Positions 45,216 to 57,003 of a stretch of DNA of 64,000 nt are shown here, piece by piece. The notes beneath the pieces are model-generated. The model was not told the DNA's origin. It worked only from the letters and a program-made list of their open reading frames with translations, and made no database searches. Numbering within the stretch: position 1 is the first letter of the stretch; each line of letters begins with the position of its first letter. Where the stretch lies: positions 12,885,464-12,949,463 of the forward strand of contig CM068548.1 of NCBI GenBank assembly GCA_035048495.1, in the 5' to 3' direction. The position numbers and the translations under genes were made by a program. Source of the DNA: Euptelea pleiosperma (taxonomy: Eukaryota; Streptophyta; Magnoliopsida; Ranunculales; Eupteleaceae).

Positions 45216-46131
45216 GCCCCCAGTCTACTCGGCCCAACTAACTCGGTCAAGATTCTGAGTCGAGTTTACGAACCATTACTAGTTGAGTTATTAGACTGAG
45301 TTTACATGAGATGGATTGGAGTAAACTATGCAGATTCAATCCGGCCAGTTTCGAGTCAACTCAATGAGTTTTAAAGCCTTGGTTTACCAGGCTAATTACG
45401 GAGTAAGGTTTGTCCCTCCTATATAAGCTATAGTTTTCGGTGTATTTGGTATATTTTCGATTCATAAGCTATTAATCATGATGGCATGTGAACCATGCAA
45501 ATGATTTTTTATTTTTTCTGTTGTGCGTGTGATTGTTTTTCTATACTTTGTATTTGTCATCGTTAGTGTTTGATCTTTGAATTTTGCAGTAGAGTTGACT
45601 CAACCGAGTTTCAAGCTGATTTGTCGTATAGCTACAAACCAAGTCAGTTGCCCGAGTCTGTGAGTTGACTCGCCGAATTTTAAACCATGGTTTCTAGACT
45701 CTTTGGAGAAACGGTTTGCCATCACCAGCACTTCACAAGTGGAGATATACACAGGCACCAAATCCACGATCCACAACGCGGTGTTGAAACGCGGCCGGCA
45801 TGGATCATGCACATGCCACTGTGTGGCATTTTAGTTAGTAAAAAAAACATAGCCGATGAATAAGTCCTAATAAAGCTAAAATAAAATTAAATGTGATCAG
45901 AAATGGACTTAGTCAAGTACGTACCTTGTACCATTCATCGCATAACCAAGTCAAAAAATAAAAAATAAAACATATTTGGTTGTGCAATGAATTTGTGTTT
46001 GGTTTCTTGTAGACAAAATGACTTTATAAACTTTTTGCTGCCTAGAAAAAAACTGAGTTTTCTTCTTCTTTATTAATTAAACAACATTTAGTATTGGGAG
46101 ATAAGATTAATTCAACACAGACAATATATGA

Positions 46132-46169
46132 GACCATTTCAATGACTTCTCACCATCTCTCTATAAATA
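46132..46169 (+). promoter_or_regulatory. GLP8 core promoter
   Basis: TATAAATA at 46,162-46,169, 118 bases before the ATG. Conserved block GACCATTTCAATGACTTCTC immediately upstream. Confidence 0.8.
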
Positions 46170-46286
46170 CGCATTCTTACCTTGTTTCATATATTACTCC
46201 ATCACCCCCCTAACAGCCAAAAATACTTCAAGCAGAGTCTTGTCTGTCTGAGAGATTTGTTCTTTCTCTTCTTTCAGTACTCAACG

Positions 46287-47082
46287 ATGAAGATCATGGG
46301 TACTCCCTTCTTGGTAGTTTTTGTCTTCTTGGCCTTGGTTTCCCCTTTTATCTCTGCCTCTGATCCCAGTCCCCTCCAAGATTTTTGTGTTGCCATCAAT
46401 GATCCTAAAGACGCAGGTATTTGCTCTTCTCTTTCTCCTAGCATTCTTTACTTGTAATATTTGATATAATCACTCATATTAGAATTTGTTGATAGCTGAT
46501 TGTGGTTTAATCAAAATGTTTTTTAATTATTTAATTGCAGTGTTTGTGAACGGGAAATTCTGCAAGGATCCCATGGAAGCTACAGCTGAGGATTTCTTCC
46601 GTGATGGGTTCAATATACCTGGAAACACATCAAACGCAGTCGGGTCAGTAGTCACTCAAGCAACTGTGGAACAGATAGCTGGGCTCAACACCCTTGGCGT
46701 CTCGTTGGTTCGCATAGACTATGCACCCTACGGTCTCAATGCTCCCCACACGCACCCTCGAGCCACTGAGATCCTGACAGTCTTGGAGGGTACCCTTTAC
46801 GTCGGATTTGTCACGTCCAACACTGATAACCGCCTCATCACCAAGGTCCTCAACAAGGGAGATGTGTTTGTATTCCCAATAGGCCTAATTCACTTCCAAT
46901 TCAATGTGGGGCTCAGCAATGCAGTCGCCATTGCTGCTCTAAGTAGCCAGAACCCCGGTACCATCACTATTGCTAATGCTGTCTTTGGATCGAACCCACC
47001 CATCAGGGATGATGTCCTTGCCAAGGCCTTCCAAGTTGATCAGAAAATTATTGATTATCTCCAAGCACAATTTGGGATGTAA
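46287..47082 (+). CDS. GLP: Germin-like protein, subfamily 1 (copy 8, type I)
   Basis: CDS is exons 46,287-46,416 and 46,541-47,082 with a 124-bp phase-1 intron; product 223 aa. Block B twin of copy 1. I find only two amino-acid differences: Phe for Ser at residue 12 in the signal peptide and Val for Ile at 172. C34 and C51; ligands H113, H115, E120 and H161; sequon N72-T-S. AATAAA at 47,175-47,180. Encodes almost the same mature product as copy 1, so it chiefly adds dosage. Confidence 0.95.
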
Positions 47083-47261
47083 ACAAGAATAGATTGCTTT
47101 TGTTTTTTAAGCACAAGATTGATTATTTAAAGCTTTAAATAAGGAGTTGACCTCTGTTGCGGAGATACGAATATAATAAAGGGGTTTCCTCTATTTGTTT
47201 CCAACTCAATATGTAGAGTTTTTTTTACGTGCATCCATCTCTCTCTCTCTCTCTCTTGCTG

Positions 47262-49310
47262 AATTAGGCAATTTATTGAAAAATAAAAGTAAAATAAAAA
47301 ACCTGCAACACATGATACAAGCTAGAGGCAGGGGGAGTGAAAAGCATCACAATGGATGAAGGCATCCCAATAAGGTTGGCACCCCAACTGCCAACAATCA
47401 TATGCGAAGACACCCCTAAGACAAACTAGCAAAACGGTAGTATATATGGTCTGTCCGGTTCCTCTATTTCTTTGAGGAAACCGTGCTTGCCATCGCACCA
47501 ATAGTTTTCTCCAAAATCTAAGCTACAGCCCTTGTTGGCCAGCTATACACGCTAAAGTTTACATCCCTCCATGTAGAATTAATCCGCATAGAAGAGAACT
47601 CATTCTTGGAATTTTCCCATCTTGCCCGCAATCTCCAAGGGACTTCATTCTTGATGTGAGCTCTAGTTGCCGCTTCCGAGTCTGCTCGAGTCTGCTTCTA
47701 ACCAAATGTAATCACATCCTTTGGCTTTGGCCCACAAAGCTCTTGGATGAGGGTTTCGCATTCTGCAATGAAGTTGGTCACAACCCCTAGCCCACCACAA
47801 AGCACCCCAACACTTTACCTTCAACATTTCGGAACACCACACCGAACCCGCTGATGCCCGGATTGTCTCTGGCTGCTCCATCACAGTTTATCTTAACGAT
47901 CCCCTAGGAGGACAGGTCCAAGTGCATATATTAATCCTTGATAATAGGGGCTTTTCTTGGCTTCGCATCTATACCAAAGGATTTGAGCACCATGGGATCA
48001 AGAATGGAGTTATGCATATACTTATATGATTGATGACCTGCATCTTTAATATCCAAACGAATCTTGCAAAGCATTGCCTCTACATGACAACCTGCGCTGT
48101 CCCAAATGACCTTGTTCCTAGCTGTCCAAATTCCGTCCAAGCATGACACGACAGTTGCATTCCATAGGTCTTTGATGATAGGGCTGCGGTGCTTATCCAA
48201 CCCAATCATCTCAACCAAGCTGTTCTAAGACCCTTGACAATGAAATCAGGTACTAACATGCTGCCATATCCTCATGGCCACACAGCAAGTACAGAAATGG
48301 TGTTGAGTAGATTCCTCATTTCTCTTGCAGAGACTGCACCGAGAGGCCCTGTGTACACCTCTCTTTTGCAACTGAGATCTTCTGTGGGCATAGCTCAGTT
48401 CACGATCTTCTGTGGGGAATATGTATAACCAGCCAGATCAAAAATCTGCTTCACTTGATTAAGGATATGCCATGATTGGCCTGCTAATATTCAAATCTGC
48501 CACCTTTGCTTTACATGCCCTCCAAGTAGACTTAGGAGCTTGAATAACATCTTTCATTGCCTTGCTGCCCGCCCAAGCATCTCTAGCTCCAAAGATCGAT
48601 ACTTTCTCCGGTCCCTATAATCCACCCATAGTGGTTTTTAATTTCCGTCCATGCGCACCTAATACCTGGCCATATGGAAGAGCGGATGTGGGATGACATT
48701 AGGTCTCCTTGACCATTGAAATACTTGCCACCCATAAATTTAGCCCAATCATCATTGATATCTATCATGTGCCAAGCCATCTTCATAAGTACAGAGAGGT
48801 TAATTTTGCTAAGGCGCCTAAGGCCAAAACCTCCTTCATCTTAGGCTTACAAATCTTCTCCCAAAAGACAAATGAAGTTTCTAACGATGCTTTCACAATC
48901 TTTAATAGTGCTTGCCAGCCACTTGTAGATTGCCATGTTAAAAATAGGAATGCTACTGAGAATGGATCCAGTCAACACCACTCTTCCTTGAAAATAAATC
49001 AATCTCCCCTCCAGCCTGCGGCTCTCTTACAAATCTTGTCAACTAGAGGTCTCATAATCTTGTTAATTAACCTCTACCTTGAATCAAAGGAATCTTCCTT
49101 GATTCCAATAAGCTCTTCATTAATCATAGTTTTCCCCATTCTGATCTTGGCCATGGTGTAGAAGAAGGTAGTGTTACGGTCTCCTTCCTTGAGCCATTTG
49201 ATTCTGGACTTTCGCCTCCACGTACATAGTCTCTTCTTGAAGCTGGGTATTGGACAAAGCCTCCACATTGTCTCCGAAAATTTGGACTTTTCACCAAAAT
49301 TTAAAACCCT
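47262..49310 (-). pseudogene. Internally deleted LINE remnant (block B)
   Basis: Twin of 3,600-5,645, with the same segments and the same missing RT core: pre-RT 49,268-49,074 (WRRKSRIKWLKEGDRNTTFF), post-RT 48,786-48,583, linker 48,218-47,931, RNase H-like end 47,884-47,663. Because the same deletion is in both, it predates the duplication. Confidence 0.8.
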
Positions 49311-49314
49311 GCCT

Positions 49315-50630
49315 CCAAGTAATGATACTATCGAACTAGATTACAAAAAGTTCTCAAGTTACGTTTTCAAGCATATTTAAAAGATCCCCAACATAAAAAA
49401 AAACAAAAAAAGTCCAAATCAGAAATGCAGTCATTTTGAGAAGATTTTTGGAAAATTCAATTCGAATTTTCCAATTTCCAAATAGTAAGAAAGCAGGAAT
49501 GAATTCAGAAGTGTTTTGTTTTAATGTGAACTCAAAGTCTAAATGACTGCTGGATTAGCAAGTCTAATGTTGAAATCCATGATTATAACTCGTTTTTGAG
49601 GTAGAATGAATGCGTGATCTTCATTTCACCCAATACTTTTCTTTTTGTTTTTTATTTGATGGAAGTGAACCAGTAGTGGCACTGTCATGAAATGGATTGA
49701 CTAATCCATATAAGATCCACCCCAATATCTTGACATGAATGTATCATGCTTTTAATAACCTATTGGTTCATTCATTTACTGAGATTTTTATTTTCTCCAT
49801 TCAAAGTGACCCTGTTTTCCTCTCCTTCTTTCATCATTTTATTTATAAATAAACAGTTTGCAGATACTCAGTCACTAAAAAAGAAATTATTTTTTCTTTC
49901 GGTCTTTTTATTTATTTATTTAGTTTTTCTTCAATATGCAAATCAGGTAGGAGATTTCTTTGGGAAGAAACTAAGCTAAGTTGTTAGGGTAGTAAATGAA
50001 GCTGAGAGACTCCTTCATATTCAACTTTTTATTTACTCAAGAAAGATATCTTGAGAAGGAAGATAAGCTAATACAGTTTGATGCTTATTGAAATGGTCAT
50101 TTGCTCTCTAGAGATCGATTACTTAGTCGTCCAAGGCAGTGAGTCCAATATTTCTAATGACCCATTCACTAATCAGGCTGATTTTTGGCTTGTAATAAGT
50201 CCACCTAGGGATTGGCCAAACATCTATACGGTCAGCATCCACTAAGAGTGTGCCACCTGGCTCATATTGTGGGCCGGTCAGCGTAATTTTACTCCTAGGG
50301 GAATCATGGAGACCAAGTTTTAGGAAATGCTGGACAGTTTTATAAATTCATCAGCTGCATGTCATATCCTCAGGAGGACATCCTTATCCTAGGATCCAAA
50401 TTGTTAAATGCACATTGGAATTTGCATCGTATCTTTCTAGCCGACTATCGAACGGTGTAGACCTAGGGAAGACCGAGTCCTGAGGCTGACAGCAACACAG
50501 CTCTCTTTTTTATATATGGTAATAAAAGGACTTTGTCCAATACTTTGGATAGATCAATTCAAAACAAATAAATAATTCTATTATGCTGATGATGACTTGG
50601 TAATTCTTTATACCTTGCAGAATGGGACCA
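49315..50630. other. GLP8-GLP9 spacer, no gene
   Basis: Twin of 5,650-6,950. Non-coding; its last 0.8 kb is the type II upstream module. Confidence 0.5.
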
Positions 50631-50663
50631 TTTCAATGAGTTCTCTCTGTCTCTCTATAAATA
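50626..50663 (+). promoter_or_regulatory. GLP9 core promoter
   Basis: TATAAATA at 50,656-50,663 with GACCATTTCAATGAGTTCTC just upstream. Intact although the normal start codon downstream is lost. Confidence 0.8.
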
Positions 50664-50756
50664 GGCCTGGTTACCTTGTTAGATTACTCACCCACTAAAA
50701 AGCAAAAAATACTTGAAGAAGAGTCCCGTCTGTGAGAAACAATAATAGAGAAGATA

Positions 50757-51558
50757 ATGGGTGCTCACTTCCTTCTGGCTTTTGTCCTCTTCGCCTTGGT
50801 TTCCTCTTTTGCCTTTGCCTCTGATCCCAGTCCCCTCCAAGACTTCTGTATTGCCATCGATGAACCTCATGATGGTAAGTCCATGCTCTCCTCCTCCTAG
50901 CTTACTTTACTAAGAGTAGTTGATGCCCGTCGGCAACGATGAACCTAGGGAGCATCGTATATATTCACTTCTATTATAAATTGCATGTGATTGACTTCTC
51001 TTCTTTAATTACTCATTTACAGTGTTTGTGAATGGGAAATTCTGCAAGGACCCCAAACTTGCTACGGCTGACGACTTCTTCCTTCAGGGGCTCAATATAC
51101 CTGGAGACACATCAAACCCAGTTGGATCAAATGTCACTCAAGTTAATGTTGCCCAGATAGCAGGGCTCAACACCCTCGGTATCTCCTTGGTTCGCATCGA
51201 CTATGCACCCTACGGTCTCAACGCTCCCCACACACACCCTCGAGCCACCGAGATCCTAACAGTCTTGGAGGGTACCCTTTACGTTGGATTTGTCACCTCC
51301 AACACTGATAACCGCCTCATCACCAAGGTCCTTAACAAGGGAGACGTGTTTGTATTCCCCATAGGCCTCATTCACTTCCAGTTTAATGTGGGACATACCA
51401 ATGCCGTCGCCATTGCTGCATTAAGTAGCCAAAACCCTGGTGTCATCACGATTGCGAACGCCGTCTTCGGATCAAATCCACCCATCAAGGATGATGTTCT
51501 TGCCAAGGCGTTCCAAATTGACAAAAATGTTGTTGATTATCTCCAAGCACGGTTTTAG
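50757..51558 (+). CDS. GLP: Germin-like protein, subfamily 1 (copy 9, type II, start shifted)
   Basis: Exons 50,757-50,874 and 51,023-51,558 with a 148-bp phase-1 intron; predicted 217 aa. The ATG used by copies 2 and 7 is ATA here (AACAATAATAGAGAAG), so I start at the next in-frame ATG, four codons on ([11 protein letters not shown]), as in copies 4 and 5. The signal peptide (about 1-21) stays credible. C31 and C47; ligands H109, H111, E116 and H157; sequon N76-V-T. The mature sequence equals copy 2 except FCIAI for FCVAI. The acceptor is TACAG instead of TGCAG. AATAAA at 51,631-51,636. Probably still functional, perhaps with altered translation efficiency. Confidence 0.9.
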
Positions 51559-51639
51559 TTTGACAACCAGAAAGACTAGCTACTACTACCATTACTATTA
51601 TTAATTTTGTTGACTTTCAACATTTAATATAATAAAAAA

Positions 51640-52420
51640 AAGTTTGTTTGTCTGTGTTTGCAACCTTTATAGTATCTGTTAGGCTTTTACAAATTTCTAC
51701 AAGTAAATAAATATGAGTCGTGCTGCTACTATGAACAGCTCTAAGAATTAAGGGAGTTGCACGGTTTTGACATAGCACGATCATTTTAAGAAGCGGTTGA
51801 ATGGGGTCATTGGACCAAATTTGCTTCCACTAGCGAACTAGATTGGCAAAAATTCTAATACTACTTCAAGCAGATTTAAGAGAATAAAGCCCCTATACCT
51901 GTCCGAATTTAATCATGATCCCCAATAATAAAGAGATTTCATGTTTCTATATATACTGCGGAAACATGGATAAAAATAAAAATAAGAGATAATTAATAAT
52001 TTGTTATAAGCTGGGAGGCCGCATGATTTCATAGAGCTTTTGGACGGTCAAAAGTCCAAAGGGTACTGAACGTGACACAAGGGACCCAACGGGCATTATC
52101 AGAATTGTTAATAGAAATCGGACAGAACGGACATTAACGGAATTGTCAACAGTGTCAGAATCGTGCAAGGCCAGACATTCTTGAAAGGAAACGATAAGAT
52201 TTATATTAAAATGAAGTTAAATAGAATCAAATCCCTATCCTTCCTCCATTAATTAATAGAAAGAAGTACACATTAAGCAAAAAAGATAAAAACGCAATCC
52301 ATTAGAAGCAACAAATTTAAGAAAAAGAAGAAGGCAATCCTTCAATTAAGAAATTTAAAAAAAAGAAGAAGGCAATATCCTTCAATTAAGTCTTGCTGAT
52401 GGTCATTTCCCCCTCCCGAC
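51640..52420. other. GLP9 3' flank, no gene
   Basis: Twin of 7,970-8,597 joined directly, near 52,255, to the twin of 9,741-9,900. This is the empty (or deleted) site of the LINE at 8,598-9,740. Confidence 0.6.
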
Positions 52421-53001
52421 TTTATTAATTTGAATTGTGATGGTGCTTCACAGGCAATTAACCCTGGTTTTAATGGATTTGTTGTTGTTTATAGAGATTA
52501 TTTGGCTTTGTTGAAGGGGTTATATTGGCAGGCCTGGGATTGCTCACTAACTTTTGGCTGAATGTCATGCCATTGTGGAGAGAGCTACCCGTGCCTTGCT
52601 CCAAGGGTGGAATCATAATTTGTTAGTATCTAATTCAGAACCTGCCATCAAAGCCTTCTCTCTTCAGATGACATTCCATGGAAAGTCAAAGCGAAATGGA
52701 ACTCCAACAAGGACAAGTTTGCTTCTATTCGTCTTAGCTCAACGTGGAGATAGAGAAGTTATGTTTGGGGCCGGTTGTGGTGCTAAACTTGGAGATGGCC
52801 TTCCTCTTGGTTCTTAGTGGTGGGATGAGAGACCCTCTTTTCTATTGTCTATTGAGAATTCCTTTGTACCTATATATTATAGGTTTGAAGGTTGATCCCT
52901 TCCTTTTCTTTTTCTCTTCCTTTTTGTGCCCTTTGGGTGGCTTTTCTCCTCTTGTATTTCTTCCCCTTTTCTTTATAATATTCTTCAATTAGCGAAAAAA
53001 A
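52421..53001 (+). pseudogene. LINE 3' remnant with A-run (block B)
   Basis: Twin of 9,903-10,488. RNase H traces NCDGAS, AECHAIVERATRALLQGW and SNSEPAIKAFS in broken frames, then a 3' UTR and a short A-run. Confidence 0.75.
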
Positions 53002-53394
53002 TCCATTAAGATTTTTAGGCATATAATGATAGAACTGATCATGAACTGTGCATCTCTGGTTTGTAAACAACCGTGCATTTCACAGATATGACCATTACCA
53101 TAACTTTTCTTAGATATGTTCTAATTAATAACTTATGCTTTGCAATTAACACAGATCGATTAATAAAATAAATGCAACACTTACGAACAACCCAAAACAC
53201 ACTTTCATGCCAAAGAAAACTATTTTTAAAGAATAAATCGAGCCCTATTAATATACATTATTCCTTTTGTTTCTATTTAGTAATAATTTTTTAATATAGA
53301 TGAAAAAACAAATAAAATAAAATAAACAAAGTTTGTCCCATGGATATGTGTCCCGGTACTATCCTACCAACGATACATACATACCCACATAGTA

Positions 53395-53399
53395 TGATG
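53395..53399. repeat. Target-site duplication TGATG (left)
   Basis: Matches 62,006-62,010 on the other side of the LTR element. Confidence 0.85.
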
Positions 53400-54960
53400 T
53401 GTAAGGAATATTTTCATATTAAATTTGGCAAAGATTCTGTTTGACATAAAAATATTCTTGTAACCATCCCTATGAGCACTAGTGAAGTGTGAAGATGTCA
53501 TGGTACGCATACTTCACCAACTACGTGAAGACTAAAAGATAGAGACAGCAAGAATCATACGATTGACGACAGGAGTCATCTGAGTAACTACTGATTTGTT
53601 AGTTAACGATTATGTACGCTCAATTAGAAAGGTAAGTGACTTAGTGGCCATATGAGTTGATTAAAATGAACAAAATATAATGGTCAAACTTAATCATTGG
53701 ACAAACCCGAGTCTAAGTCAACTATATTGACTAATGGGATAGTCCAATCGATTGGACATAGCCCAATTGATTGGAGATACTGTGTAATCGATTGGAGACT
53801 GCGAGGTAGAAACTTATTTCAGCACAATCGATTGGAGACTCTGTGAAATCGATTGGAGCCTTCGGGACAGAAATCTATCTGAGCACAATCGATTAGAGAT
53901 TCTGTAAAATCAATTGGAGTCTTCAGGACAAAAAGTCAAATCGATTGGAGAACCCTGTGCAATCGATTGGTGACTTCGGAACAGAAATCTTATTGAGTCC
54001 AATCTATTGGACATAGCTCAATCAATTGGACTATGCACAAAATTGGTCTTTATCAGATCCGAAATTCTTGGTTCCATCATCCCACGTTCCACACAACTCA
54101 AGGTCTTGGAATAATATAAATAGAATCCTTCTATGCCTTCTCCAAACACACAGAGACATAGAATGACTCAATCTTCAAGAGAGAGAAGAAAATATTTTAT
54201 TTATTAGAGTATCCATTCGAAAAGCAAGAAGCGTATTTTTTAATTCACATCTTGTGAGCTTGTTCTCTTCTTGATCAAAGCTAAGAGCTTGATCCTTCCC
54301 TCAGCTTAGGTCTTCCACTTCTATATTCGACCTAGTAGTCGGAGTGTACTAGTGTGACTCAACACCATTTGAGCAACTTAGGGTTCAGGGTGTACTGAAT
54401 CCTTCACCTTCTGCAAAGGTGAAGTGTTGAGAATTAAGATTGGAGGAGCCGATCGACGGTAGGTTTGGGGTGTACCAAACTGAACAAGTGGACAAGGCTT
54501 CTTGACTGGAAGGGCGCGTATGGATTCATAGCGTTGATTCAGAGGACGTGGATGCATTGGCAGTAAGCCTTGGCTAAGGTTGGAAATTGTATTTGCAACG
54601 GAGCTGCGTAGGTAACCTTTGTTTCGTTTAACTTTTCAGTTAGGGATACTTTCGTCTGGACGTGGTGCCGTGGTTTTTCCTTAGCTAAGGTTTCATGTAA
54701 AAATCTCTTGTCTAGTGTGATTGTTTGTTTGTGTTCCGCAATCTATTCTGATTAGATCAAATGACGAAAAGAAAATATACCACGGAGGTATATTCGATTT
54801 GAGTCGATTGTGATAATCTTTTACCAAACAACTAAGGCATGCGATTTTATTCCCTTACTAGCGTCCAGTAAAACTGTGTAGGTATAATTAATTTTAAATA
54901 CCTAATCAACCCCTCCTTCTAGGTATATTGAGTTAAAGAGAACGGACTGGTAAAATTTCA
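53400..54960 (+). repeat. 5' LTR
   Basis: TGTAAGGAAT... to ...AAATTTCA. The promoter TATAAATA is at 54,115-54,122. A dense cluster of CAATCGATTGG-like near-palindromes (53,744-54,030) lies in U3, ending about 85 bp before the TATA box. Confidence 0.9.
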
Positions 54961-54961
54961 A

Positions 54962-54977
54962 TTAGTATCAGAGCGGG
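54962..54977 (+). promoter_or_regulatory. Retrotransposon primer-binding site
   Basis: TTAGTATCAGAGCGGGT region, starting 2 bases after the LTR. The canonical Met-initiator form begins TGGTATCAGAGC; here one G is A. Confidence 0.8.
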
Positions 54978-55069
54978 TATTTCTAGTTAAGGTTTAATCA
55001 CCTGAATTTAGATTCTTAAGAAACCAGTCAATTTTCATTAATTTGTCAAAATACAAAGAGAATGTAGAA

Positions 55070-57003
55070 ATACATCAAAACCTCTATTGTTTGATGGGGC
55101 TATGTCTATTCGAAGGCTGAGATGAAGGCTTTTCTAAAGTCCATTGATGAAAGAGTCTGGATGTCTGCAGTGGATGGTTGATCACCACCCACAATGGAAG
55201 TAGGAGATAAATCATTCTTAAACCTAAAAACGACTAGACAAAAGAGGACATAGATTGTTATTGTCTTAATAGCAAAGGGTTAAATGCTATTTTTAATGCT
55301 GTTAATAAGAATGAGTTTAGAAGAATCTCTACTTGTTCCCTAGCTAAAGAAGCATGAGACATACTTAGAGTCACACACGAATGAACGTCAGCCGTTAGGA
55401 TCTCCAAACTTCAAATGCTGACTTCTAAGTTCGAATTCATAAGAATGGAGGAGAATGATACTTTCACTGAGTTCTATGCCCAACTGAGTGATATTGTGAA
55501 CTCTGCACACAACTTGGGTGAGGTCATTCCTGAATCAAAAGTTGTTCAAAAAATTTTGAGATCCTTACTTGATAGATTTCAGGCTAAGGTCACTACAATT
55601 GAGGAGAGGAAAGATGTTGACTCTCTCAAAGTTGATGAGCTGGTTGGGTCTCTTCAAACTTGTGAGATGAATTTGAGACAGCCAAAGAAATCAAATGGAA
55701 TTGCCCTTAAAGTTTCTGAAGCTCAAGATTCTGAGTCAGATGTTGACTCTGAAGTAGAAATAGCATTATTCGTGAAAAAATTCAAAAAGTTCTTTCGTTC
55801 TGAAAATGATAGGTTCAAGAACAATAAACAATTTGATAAAGCAGTGGAACATGCTAGACCTCATGAGAGAGGCAGCAGAAGTGACAGGAACCCTAGGGAA
55901 AGCCACTCAAGCGAACCCCAATGTTTCAAATGTAAGGGTCTTAGTCATTTTGCTAATGTGTGCCCAAACAAAGAAGAATACAAGGACAAGGCAAAAGCAT
56001 TCAATGTCACATGGGATGAAGAATCAGAAGATCATTCCGATAATTCAGATAGCAATGAAAAGATTGATAACTATGCAGCTTTCGTTGCTCATTTCAATAG
56101 TCCCTATAGATCTCATGGAGAGTCCGAGAACAATGATGATGAGAGTTCGGAAGACTCTTATAAAGGGGACTCGAATGACTCGGCAGTTGGTATGAAAGAA
56201 CTGTACAAGGAATCGATAAAATTCATAAAGGTTAATAAAATTTTATCTGACAGGGTAAATGTCTTGACTCTGAAAAAGCAGCCTTAGTAATTGACACTGA
56301 AAAATTAAAAGTGTTGATTACTAATTTAGAGCAAGAGAATGAGTCTCTATTAAAGAGGAACAAGTCATTGGAATGTGAATTCCAAACTTGCATGACATGT
56401 AAGGAATTCCTAGAAAATGAGGTTCTTAAATCAAAGAGGGATGTGTCATGATTCTCATCCAGCTCTACAAAGCTTGATGAGATTCTTCATGTGGGAAAAG
56501 TCTATGGAGACAAACATGGTTTGGGTTACAAAAACAATCAAGAAAAATGGTCTTCCTCCAAGATGATTTTTATTAAAGCCCAAGCTATTCCCACTCAGAT
56601 CAATGATTAAATCAAAATTGTCAAAAGCAGTCGTCAATGCAAGTACTACAAAAACATGGGTCATGTGATCAGAAACTGTCACAAGTTGAGAAGAGGACAT
56701 CAAAACCCTCTAGAAAAAATAGTGAATACCACTCAGAATGTGAAAAGTCAGAGAATTCCTATGAAGACACATTATGAGATAAATTATTTGGATGTGCTAT
56801 CTAGGAAGATGAAAGACCTACTGGAAAGGTCTAGAGAATTAATCAAGGAGATTGAGTCCCTTGAGAAATTCAAACAACCTCAGAGTTATCTAACTCAAAA
56901 GAGGAAAGATCCTAAGAGAATTGATCTATCTACCAAACTCACATCTATGTGGGTTAGGAAAGATTCTCTGAAGGAAAAATGTTCGATAATGTCGTATTTC
57001 TGA
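55070..57003 (+). pseudogene. Retrotransposon gag (UBN2 type) with zinc knuckle, decayed
   Basis: The longest open part is 55,415-56,287 (290 codons). Translation upstream to about 55,070 continues the gag with stops (PPLFDGA, then MKAFLKSIDERVWM-like, then AKEA*DILRVTHE). Within the open part: FTEFYAQLSDIVNSA, VVQKILRSLLDRFQAKVT, VDELVGSLQTCEMNL, then a CCHC knuckle at 55,922-55,963 (CFKCKGLSHFANVC) and an acidic tail. After a frameshift the protein continues to about 57,000 with a degenerate second knuckle (CKYYKNMGHVIRNC at about 56,638-56,679, second Cys lost to Tyr). Would form the virus-like particle of the element if intact. Confidence 0.8.

Noticed and set aside
53744..54030. Regularly spaced short repeats resembling a CRISPR array
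   Set aside because: Short palindromic motifs with irregular spacing inside an LTR of a plant element.
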